From the NCBI RefSeq assembly GCF_026625785.1, contig NZ_CP113063.1, positions 1,054,001 to 1,118,000 on the forward strand: DNA of 64,000 nucleotides, written 5' to 3'. Shown piece after piece: positions 57,618 to 64,000 of this stretch. Position numbers and translations under genes: made by a program. How positions within the stretch are numbered: position 1 is the first letter of the stretch; each line of letters opens with the position of its first letter. This DNA comes from Gordonia sp. SL306. Its GTDB lineage: Bacteria > Actinomycetota > Actinomycetes > Mycobacteriales > Mycobacteriaceae. Under the pieces are notes generated by a model. That model made no database searches and had not been told where the DNA came from. It saw only the letters and a program-made list of their open reading frames with translations.

Positions 57618-59723
57618 TTACTCGCCGGTGGCCTTCGCGATGATCTCCTTCGACACGTTCGCGGGAACTTCCGCGTAGGAGTCGAACACCATGGAGTAGT
57701 TTGCCCGGCCCTGGGTCTTCGACCGAAGGTCTCCGATGTAGCCGAACATCTCCGACAGCGGCACCTGCGCCTTCACGACACGGGCACCACTGCGCTCCTC
57801 CATGGCCTGGATCTGGCCACGGCGGGAGTTCAGGTCGCCGATCACGTCACCCATGTAGTCCTCCGGAGTCGTGACCTCGACGGCCATGATCGGCTCCAGG
57901 ATGACCGGGCTCGCCATCCGCGCGGCCTCCTTGAGGGCCTGCGAACCGGCGATCTTGAAGGCCATCTCCGAGGAGTCGACGTCGTGGTACTGACCGTCGA
58001 GCAGGGTGACCTTCAAGTTGACCAGCGGGTAACCGGCGAGCACGCCGTACTGCATCGCGTCTTGCGCGCCGGCATCCACAGACGGGATGTACTCACGCGG
58101 AACGCGACCACCGGTCACCGCATTGTCGAACTCGTAGGTGGCGCCGTCCTCGGCGTCCACCAGCGGCTCGAGCTTGATGATGACCTTGGCGAACTGCCCC
58201 GATCCACCGGTCTGCTTCTTGTGGGTGAACTCGTGCTTGTCGACGCTCTTCTTGATGGTCTCGCGGTACGCGACCTGCGGCTTGCCCACGTTGGCCTCGA
58301 CCTTGAATTCCCGCTTCATGCGGTCGACCAGCACGTCGAGGTGCAGCTCGCCCATACCGCCGATGACGGTCTGGCCGGTCTCGTCGTTGAGCGACACCGT
58401 GAAGGTCGGGTCCTCTTCGGCGAGCTTCTGGATCGCGGTGCCGAGCTTCTCCTGGTCGGACTTGGTCTTCGGCTCGATCGAGACGTTGATGACCGGGTCC
58501 GGGAAGCTCATCGACTCGAGCACGATCGGCGCATTCGAATCGCACAGGGTATCGCCGGTGGTGGTGTCCTTCAGGCCGATCATCGCGTAGATGTGACCGG
58601 CCCAGGCCTCGTCGACCGGGTTCTCCTTGTTGGCATGCATCTGGAACAGCTTGCCGATGCGCTCCTTCTTGCCCTTGGTGGCGTTGAGCACCTGGGTGCC
58701 CGGCGTCACGTGGCCGGAGTACACGCGGACGAAGGTCAGCTTGCCGAAGAACGGATGAGCCGCGATCTTGAACGCCAGAGCCGAGAACGGCTCTTCCGAC
58801 GACGGTTTGCGCGACAGGATCTCTTCCTCGTTGCCCACGGCGTGACCCTCGACCGAGGGAACGTCGAGCGGCGACGGCAGGTAATCGATCACCGCGTCCA
58901 GCATCGGCTGGACACCCTTGTTCTTGAACGCGGAGCCACAGATCACGGGGTAGTACTCGCGGCCGATGGTCAGCTTGCGGATCGCGCCCTTGATCTCCTC
59001 GGTGGTCAGTTCCTCCCCACCGAAGTACTTCTCCAGCAACGCCTCATCGCTCTCGGCGACGGTCTCCATGAGCTTCTCGCGGTACTCGGCGACCTGGTCG
59101 ACCAGATCCGCGGGGATCTCCTCGAAGGTCGGCTCAGCGCCGATCTCGACGGTGCCGCGCCAGGTGATCGCCTTCTGCTCGATCAGGTCGACGATGCCGT
59201 CGAAGTTGTCCTCGGCACCGATCGGCAACTGCAGAACGAGCGGCTTCGCGCCCAGGCGCTCCTCGATGGTGCGCACGGTGAAGAAGAAATCCGCACCGAG
59301 CTTGTCCATCTTGTTGACGAAGCAGATGCGCGGGACCTCATACTTCTCCGCCTGCCGCCAGACCTGCTCGGACTGCGGCTCGACGCCTTCCTTGCCGTCG
59401 AACACGGCGACCGCACCGTCGAGAACACGTAGGCTGCGCTCCACCTCGACGGTGAAGTCGACGTGCCCGGGGGTGTCGATGATGTTGATCTGGTTGTTGT
59501 TCCAGAAGCACGTCACCGCTGCGGAGGTGATGGTGATCCCCCGCTCCTTCTCCTGCTCCATCCAGTCGGTGGTCGACGCACCGTCGTGGGTCTCACCGAT
59601 CTTGTAGTTGACACCGGTGTAGAAGAGGATTCGCTCGGTTGCGGTGGTCTTGCCGGCATCGATGTGGGCCATGATGCCGATGTTGCGAACCTTGTTCAGG
59701 TCGCTGAGCACTTCCTGTGCCAC
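57618..59723 (-). CDS. fusA: Elongation factor G
   Basis: A 701-residue translocase GTPase. G1 AHIDAGKTT near residues 17-25, [18 protein letters not shown], domain II with [33 protein letters not shown], and domains IV-V with [42 protein letters not shown] and the C-terminal [14 protein letters not shown]. Full length. Between rpsG and tuf as usual. Target of fusidic acid; no unusual residue was noted, though resistance positions were not checked systematically. Confidence 0.99.
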   Translation of the reverse strand: MAQEVLSDLNKVRNIGIMAHIDAGKTTATERILFYTGVNYKIGETHDGASTTDWMEQEKERGITITSAAVTCFWNNNQINIIDTPGHVDFTVEVERSLRVLDGAVAVFDGKEGVEPQSEQVWRQAEKYEVPRICFVNKMDKLGADFFFTVRTIEERLGAKPLVLQLPIGAEDNFDGIVDLIEQKAITWRGTVEIGAEPTFEEIPADLVDQVAEYREKLMETVAESDEALLEKYFGGEELTTEEIKGAIRKLTIGREYYPVICGSAFKNKGVQPMLDAVIDYLPSPLDVPSVEGHAVGNEEEILSRKPSSEEPFSALAFKIAAHPFFGKLTFVRVYSGHVTPGTQVLNATKGKKERIGKLFQMHANKENPVDEAWAGHIYAMIGLKDTTTGDTLCDSNAPIVLESMSFPDPVINVSIEPKTKSDQEKLGTAIQKLAEEDPTFTVSLNDETGQTVIGGMGELHLDVLVDRMKREFKVEANVGKPQVAYRETIKKSVDKHEFTHKKQTGGSGQFAKVIIKLEPLVDAEDGATYEFDNAVTGGRVPREYIPSVDAGAQDAMQYGVLAGYPLVNLKVTLLDGQYHDVDSSEMAFKIAGSQALKEAARMASPVILEPIMAVEVTTPEDYMGDVIGDLNSRRGQIQAMEERSGARVVKAQVPLSEMFGYIGDLRSKTQGRANYSMVFDSYAEVPANVSKEIIAKATGE

Positions 59724-59809
59724 TTAATTGCCTCGCAATTTCGCTAGAGCTGAATTGGTTGTGGTGAGCGTCGGGCCGATGATGATCCATCGCCGGCCCG
59801 ACGTCGAGA

Positions 59810-60280
59810 TCACCAGCGGTAGTGCGCGAACGCCCGGTTGGCCTCGGCCATCTTGTGGGTGTCCTCGCGACGCTTGACCGAAGCGCCGAGACCGTTGGAG
59901 GCGTCGAGCAGTTCGTTGGCGAGACGCTCGACCATGGTCTTCTCGCGACGCTGGCGACTGAAGGTCACCAGCCAACGCAGTGCGAGGGTGTTGGCGCGGT
60001 TCGGCTTGACCTCGATCGGCACCTGGTACGTGGCGCCACCGACGCGGCGGCTCTTGACCTCGAGGGTCGGCTTGACGTTGTCGAGCGCGCGCTTGAGGGT
60101 GACGACGGGGTCGGTACCGGTCTTGTCGCGGGCCTGTTCGAGCGCCTGGTAGACGATGCGCTCGGCGGTCGACTTCTTGCCGTCCAGCAGGATCTTGTTG
60201 ACCAGCTGGGTGACCAGCGGCGAACCGTAGACCGGGTCGTTGATCAGGGGGCGCTTGGGTGCGGGTCCTTTACGTGGCAT
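59810..60280 (-). CDS. rpsG: 30S ribosomal protein S7
   Basis: A 156-residue S7: [49 protein letters not shown] at the N-terminus, [21 protein letters not shown] and the C-terminal [19 protein letters not shown], typical of actinobacteria. Initiates assembly of the 30S head and binds 16S rRNA. Six bases after rpsL, so co-transcribed. Confidence 0.99.
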   Translation of the reverse strand: MPRKGPAPKRPLINDPVYGSPLVTQLVNKILLDGKKSTAERIVYQALEQARDKTGTDPVVTLKRALDNVKPTLEVKSRRVGGATYQVPIEVKPNRANTLALRWLVTFSRQRREKTMVERLANELLDASNGLGASVKRREDTHKMAEANRAFAHYRW

Positions 60281-60286
60281 GACTTA

Positions 60287-60658
60287 TCAGTTCCCCTTCT
60301 TCGCGCCGTAACGGCTGCGGGCCTGCTTACGGTCCTTGACACCCTGGGTGTCGAGCGAGCCGCGGATGACCTTGTAGCGAACACCCGGGAGGTCCTTCAC
60401 ACGACCACCGCGGACGAGCACCATCGAGTGCTCCTGAAGGTTGTGACCCTCACCCGGGATGTAAGCGGTGACCTCGACGGAGCTGGTCAGGCGCACACGG
60501 GCGACCTTTCGCAGCGCGGAGTTCGGCTTCTTCGGGGTGGTGGTGTAGACGCGGGTGCACACGCCGCGACGCTGCGGGCTCCCCTTGAGGGCCGCGGTCT
60601 TGGTCTTCGCGGCCTTGTCGTGACGGCCCTTGCGGACCAGCTGATTGATCGTTGGCAC
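60287..60658 (-). CDS. rpsL: 30S ribosomal protein S12
   Basis: A 123-residue S12 starting at GTG 60658 with AAGGAAG eight bases upstream: [38 protein letters not shown] with the Lys of PKKPNSA at the streptomycin-resistance site, [32 protein letters not shown]. Both resistance-associated Lys positions look wild type. First gene of the str operon; the promoter should lie in 60659-61041. Confidence 0.99.
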   Translation of the reverse strand: MPTINQLVRKGRHDKAAKTKTAALKGSPQRRGVCTRVYTTTPKKPNSALRKVARVRLTSSVEVTAYIPGEGHNLQEHSMVLVRGGRVKDLPGVRYKVIRGSLDTQGVKDRKQARSRYGAKKGN

Positions 60659-61041
60659 TAGGTGTTCTTCCTTTGTCGGCAGTCCCCGCCTGCGTCTCGT
60701 CAACGCTGTCGGCGGGCTTGTAGTTGTCATGTCGCGGTTTGTGCTCCGGGCAAGCGCCGAGGATCAGAATTCGATCCCGTTGCTTCCACAACTCGCCCCA
60801 CCAGCCCGTATGTGCTGGTCAGTACATTATCGCTACCCCGAGGTCGGGCGTGTCAGACACTCGATCGCGGTTTCGCTTGTCAGGCCGCGATCGCCCGGTT
60901 GCCGGGCATGCGGACTGGCCCAGCATGTGCCGGGCACCGGCGATCCACTCTACCGATCGAGTTTGCACAGGTCAAAAAACGGATTCACCCATCTCGACGA
61001 CGACCAACGGATGGTGAACCCGGGGTGACCCATCGGGTTGG
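60659..61041. other. Intergenic region with the str operon promoter
   Basis: About 380 bp without a gene. On the minus strand a GATAAT at 60831-60826 with CTGACA at 60856-60851 could be a -10/-35 pair, but the 19-base spacing is long, so this is weak. The upstream part also lies just behind the membrane-protein gene. No operator of the island type is present. Confidence 0.4.
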
Positions 61042-61977
61042 TCAACGGACGCCTGCGGAACTTTGTTCCGCATGCTGCCGCTCGACGCGGGCCGCCGACT
61101 CCTCGTCGTCCCAGAGCTCGAGGGTCTGCACAACCCAGAAGGCCGCGAACTCGGCGAGCAGCACCACCTCGACCCAGAACAACCACGACGCGCCGACCGG
61201 GCCGATCCAGACGATGCCGATGAGTGTCAGAGCCATCACAAAGGCGATGGCCGCATACGCCCACGGATACCACGAGCGCGCTCCCCCACCCTCGCGGTCG
61301 GCCAGTGCCGCAAGGCCATTGAAGACCACCACCAGGATGAGGCCGACGAACATCGACACCGCGGCGACGTCGTGGGTCGAACCGGGGATCCAGGTCCAGT
61401 GCCCGAACAGCCGCACGACGACGAGGATCACCGCCGTCACGCCGAGGCACCGTGCGACGATGCCGATCCACGTCCGATGCGGCGAGGAGGCGTAACCCCG
61501 GAGCCTGCCGAAAACGAACCACAGCACGAGCCCGGCGGCGGTGGCGGCGAAGGCCGCCCACACGTTCCACCGGACCCAGTCCGGGCTCGTGAGCGCCCGC
61601 TGGTCGCCCGTGAAGGGTGTCGGGACGAACGCGACCAGAAACGCGAGAAACCCCGCGTAGTTGAGCAGGACGTCCTCGACCTCCGAACGACCCTTGTACG
61701 CCATGAGCATCGCGCCCATCGCGCACAGTGCGCCGATGAAGACCGCATGGACCGAGGTGTAGTAGTACCGGCTGATCGACGACTCGACCCGGCCCTCCTC
61801 GATGCTGTCGATGGCGATGGCCACCCCGAGCATCAGGATCAGGGAGATCATCCCGACCCGGATGTTGCGGTACGTGTCGATGGTGTCGCCGCGACGTCGC
61901 GGGTCCACGTGGTCGTCGGCGAATTCCCTGAGCTTCTTGACGCCGGATTCGACCATGCTCATGCCGACGTTGTTCAT
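61042..61977 (-). CDS. Uncharacterised polytopic membrane protein
   Basis: A 311-residue protein with about eight hydrophobic segments: VGMISLILMLGVAIAID near 41-57, AVFIGALCAMGAMLMAY, LNYAGFLAFLVAFVPTPF, VWAAFAATAAGLVLWFVFG, ARCLGVTAVILVVVRLFG, AAVSMFVGLILVVVFNGLAAL, WAYAAIAFVMALTLIGIVWIG and WLFWVEVVLLAEFAAFWVVQTL. The N-terminus is soluble and charged; the C-terminus is acidic. I do not recognise the family. Located upstream of rpsL on the same strand, with 383 bp between. Confidence 0.82.
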   Translation of the reverse strand: MNNVGMSMVESGVKKLREFADDHVDPRRRGDTIDTYRNIRVGMISLILMLGVAIAIDSIEEGRVESSISRYYYTSVHAVFIGALCAMGAMLMAYKGRSEVEDVLLNYAGFLAFLVAFVPTPFTGDQRALTSPDWVRWNVWAAFAATAAGLVLWFVFGRLRGYASSPHRTWIGIVARCLGVTAVILVVVRLFGHWTWIPGSTHDVAAVSMFVGLILVVVFNGLAALADREGGGARSWYPWAYAAIAFVMALTLIGIVWIGPVGASWLFWVEVVLLAEFAAFWVVQTLELWDDEESAARVERQHAEQSSAGVR

Positions 61978-62094
61978 ACCGAGGCCCCTTCGCCGTCCGC
62001 CGGATCAACAAGACCGATGCCATCCATTGGATACGCACCTCCGGTGACCCGACAGGCTTTTCGCGGATTCTCCGTCCGTCGACACGCACAAGGC

Positions 62095-62128
62095 TCGGGC
62101 CGGCCCCGAGTGCACCGGGCCGGCCCGA
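62095..62128 (-). terminator. Hairpin after the small membrane-protein gene
   Basis: Perfect 12-bp stem, TCGGGCCGGCCC (62095-62106) and GGGCCGGCCCGA (62117-62128), loop of 10 bases, just past the stop of the gene at 62154. Very GC-rich, no T-run. Confidence 0.6.
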
Positions 62129-62153
62129 ACCGGAGCAGATCTCGATACCGCCG

Positions 62154-62381
62154 TTACGGCGTGTTCCACCACGTGACGATGGACGGCCAGGCCTTGGGAT
62201 TGGACGTCTGGTAGCCGAGGTAGGCGCCGATGGCCGCACCGATCGCGGCTCCGGGTACGGTCCAGATCAGGAAACCGATCAGGCCACCGATCAGCGTGTA
62301 CAGGGGCGTGTTCCCCTTCCAGCCCGCGTTCAGTTCTCTCCACATCATGTCGTAGCGCTGCTGCTTGCTGATGCGCTTCAC
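62154..62381 (-). CDS. Small Gly-rich membrane protein (hypothetical)
   Basis: 75 residues: a basic N-terminus (KRISKQQRYDMMWRELNAGW), then two hydrophobic, glycine-zipper-like stretches (LIGGLIGFLIWTVPGAAIGAAIGAYLGYQ) and an aromatic tail ending WWNTP. GTG start; the Shine-Dalgarno is weak. Lysine-rich coding-like sequence continues in frame upstream of the GTG (AAEKQKAKPR), so the true gene may start earlier. No family recognised. Confidence 0.55.
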   Translation of the reverse strand: MKRISKQQRYDMMWRELNAGWKGNTPLYTLIGGLIGFLIWTVPGAAIGAAIGAYLGYQTSNPKAWPSIVTWWNTP

Positions 62382-62562
62382 ACGCGGCTTGGCCTTCTGC
62401 TTCTCGGCCGCGTGGGTGGCCGTCCATCGTGCCGACGAGCGGCATCGACCCCACGACCTGCCCCTTGATGTTGCGGACCTGCAACCCGGTGCCCGCCGCG
62501 GTCGGCGAGAAGATGCCGTCGACCGATGAGACGACAGCGGCGAACTCCGCTCGGAGCCACGG

Positions 62563-63459
62563 CTATTCGGTCGATTGGGGCAGCTTCACCTTCGCGGCGC
62601 CACGCTTCGCGGGGTTCGACGGCGGCGGCACGACCGGGCCGATGTCGCCGTCGGGCGCATTGTCGAGATCGACGACGACCGGTGCATGGTCACTGGGTTT
62701 GCTGCCCTTGCGCGCCTGCCGGTCGATCCACGCCGATGCGACACGATCGGCGACGGGCCCACCGGCGAGAACGAGATCGATCCGCATCCCCAGGTCCTTG
62801 TGGAACATCCCGGCCCGGTAATCCCAGTAGCTGAAGACCCGGTCGTCGGGCCACCGGTCGCGGACCACATCGCGCAGACCCAACTCGTCGAAACCGGCGA
62901 GCGCCCGGCGCTCCGGCACCGTCACGTGCGTATGGCCTTCGTAGGCAGCCGGATCGAACACATCGGCATCGGTCGGCGCGATGTTCATGTCGCCGCAGAG
63001 CATCGTGTTGTCGGCGGTGGCGTCACCCGATGCAGCGGCGACACCGTCACGCAGACGCGCCAGCCATTCCAGTTTGTAGCGGTAGTGGTCCGAGTCGGGC
63101 TCCCGGCCGTTGGGTACGTAGAGGGAGTACACCCGAACCCCACCGCAGGTGGCCGACACCGCACGCGCCTCGGTCGGCGAGTCCGGCTCGGGATAACCCG
63201 GTACCCCGTCGAAGCCCGACCGGACGTCGTCGAGGCCGACCCGCGACAGTATGGCGACGCCGTTCCACTGTCCTTGTCCCACATGGGCGATCTCATAGCC
63301 GCGCTCCGCGAGGTCTGCGCCCAGCACGTCATGGAATGCGTCGTCGGAGAGCTTGGTCTCCTGCAGGCACACCACGTCGGGCGCTCGTTGATCGAGCCAG
63401 GGCAACAATCGCGGGATCCGTTGCTTGACCGAATTCACGTTCCAGGTCGCGACGCGCAT
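62563..63459 (-). CDS. xthA: Exodeoxyribonuclease III / AP endonuclease
   Basis: A 298-residue endonuclease/exonuclease/phosphatase-fold enzyme for base-excision repair. Motifs: MRVATWNVNSVKQR with the metal-binding Asn, VVCLQETKL with the catalytic Glu near 35, YSLYVPNGRE, CGDMNIAP, GMFHKDLGMRIDLVL and the C-terminal SDHAPVVVD with the catalytic Asp-His. ATG at 63459. A Pro/Lys-rich tail follows the domain. Transcribed toward the small membrane-protein gene. Confidence 0.95.
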   Translation of the reverse strand: MRVATWNVNSVKQRIPRLLPWLDQRAPDVVCLQETKLSDDAFHDVLGADLAERGYEIAHVGQGQWNGVAILSRVGLDDVRSGFDGVPGYPEPDSPTEARAVSATCGGVRVYSLYVPNGREPDSDHYRYKLEWLARLRDGVAAASGDATADNTMLCGDMNIAPTDADVFDPAAYEGHTHVTVPERRALAGFDELGLRDVVRDRWPDDRVFSYWDYRAGMFHKDLGMRIDLVLAGGPVADRVASAWIDRQARKGSKPSDHAPVVVDLDNAPDGDIGPVVPPPSNPAKRGAAKVKLPQSTE

Positions 63460-63564
63460 GGTGTCAACCGTAGTCGCGGGCACCCCACCCGCCGACGGCC
63501 TGCCGGTCATCGCGAGCAGAGGGCCCAAGGGGCTGGCGCGGCGGGGTGATGTGTGTCACGTTAG

Positions 63565-64000
63565 GGCATCGACCCACTCGCCCACCCCTCCGAATCGTCA
63601 CCCCCGCGCCCGGTCATCGAGCACTCGTGGCGTCGATCGGCCCTGTCCGGGGTTCGCCCCGACGACGCGACCCCGACCACCCTGGTCGACATCGCGTCGG
63701 CCGATCCCCTGCTCGATGCCGCCCGACCGGTCCTCGACGACGCCGCCACGCGGCTCGGTGACACGGACATGAGCCTGTTGCTGGTGGACCACGAATGCCG
63801 GATGGTGTCCCGGGTGGCGTCCGGCAGTGCGCTGGAACGCAGGCTCGACGATGTGGGAGCGGCACCCGGTGTGCCGTTCGGCGAGGACACGGTCGGTACG
63901 ACGGCCCTCGGTACGCCCGCCGAGATCCGCGGCGGGATCGCGATCAACGGGCGCGAGCACTACCTGGAGCAGTTCAAGTCGCTGAGCTGTTTCGGTCAGC
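63565..64000 (+). CDS. GAF-domain regulator, AcoR-like N-terminus (partial; start unresolved)
   Basis: A frame open from the stop at 63562-63564 to the window end encodes RPVIEHSWRRSALSGVRPDD, then SLLLVDHECRMVSRVASGSALERRLDDVGAAPGVPFGEDTVGTTALGT and HYLEQFKSLSCFGQ. This is the usual N-terminal GAF region of AcoR-type activators. No ATG, GTG or TTG occurs between the stop and the conserved segment; the first ATG is at 63769, inside the domain. A rare start codon, a frameshift upstream or decay are possible. The remainder lies beyond base 64000. Confidence 0.65.

Noticed and set aside
56209-59432. Long plus-strand open frames opposite tuf and fusA
   Set aside because: Mirror frames of highly biased translation genes; no Shine-Dalgarno or recognisable domain.
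1-64000. tRNA, rRNA, CRISPR arrays, integrases or transposases
   Set aside because: None seen on reading either strand. The island therefore shows no obvious mobility genes, although a distant attachment site outside the window cannot be excluded.

Overview
High-GC actinobacterial chromosome segment. A mycolyltransferase-type (antigen 85 family) secreted esterase, the gene order rpsL-rpsG-fusA-tuf, an FprB-type reductase and many mycofactocin-type dehydrogenases point to a mycolic-acid-containing member of Mycobacteriales. Gordonia is the genus I would guess first, but the sequence alone does not prove it.

Layout. (1) 1-6.4 kb: the N-terminus of a TetR regulator whose start overlaps a cytochrome P450 stop; menC; a divergent MpaB/DUF2236 oxygenase; a poorly known OGG-like protein; an alpha/beta hydrolase; a mycolyltransferase-like esterase. 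(2) 6.7-56.1 kb: a large catabolic island. It holds a thiolase/SDR/enoyl-CoA hydratase/FprB operon (minus), a seven-gene CoA operon at 11.8-20.6 kb (plus; three acyl-CoA dehydrogenases, a ligase, a CitE-like lyase, an aldehyde dehydrogenase and a CaiB-like CoA-transferase), and an eight-gene operon at 20.9-25.8 kb (minus; four NTF2-fold proteins, a ligase, a frameshifted FAS1-like dehydratase, a MaoC hydratase and a thioesterase). Next come a Baeyer-Villiger monooxygenase (BVMO) with an aldehyde dehydrogenase, a three-component P450 system (ferredoxin, P450, ferredoxin reductase), a MenB/BadI-like crotonase, SDR and MaoC genes, a luciferase-like monooxygenase with a mycofactocin-type SDR, a second BVMO and a FadR-type regulator. 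The rest is an ABC importer of the branched-chain amino acid type (livHMGF plus two tandem binding proteins) with another ligase and crotonase, a mycofactocin-type SDR and an NDMA-type alcohol dehydrogenase, an MFS exporter, an SMP-30 lactonase, a GDxG hydrolase, an EthD protein, a second FadR-type regulator and a third mycofactocin-type SDR. (3) 56.2-60.7 kb: the str operon tuf-fusA-rpsG-rpsL (minus). (4) 61.0-64.0 kb: membrane proteins, exonuclease III and the N-terminus of a GAF-domain regulator.

How it may work (inference): an alicyclic or terpenoid-like compound is imported by the ABC system and hydroxylated by the P450 or luciferase-like oxygenase. The alcohol is oxidised by mycofactocin-dependent dehydrogenases, the ketone converted to a lactone by a BVMO, and the lactone opened by the SMP-30 or GDxG hydrolase. 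The products would be oxidised by aldehyde dehydrogenases, activated by three CoA ligases and degraded by beta-oxidation, with a MenB/BadI-like enzyme available for hydrolytic cleavage of a cyclic beta-ketoacyl-CoA.

The most notable signal is a 14-bp A/T-rich inverted repeat, ACTAT-N4-ATAGT or its ATCAT variant. I find it in front of nearly every transcription unit of the island from 11.3 to 56.2 kb and did not notice it in the flanking core regions. It marks the island as one regulon, probably controlled by the two paralogous FadR-type regulators at 38.2 and 54.5 kb.
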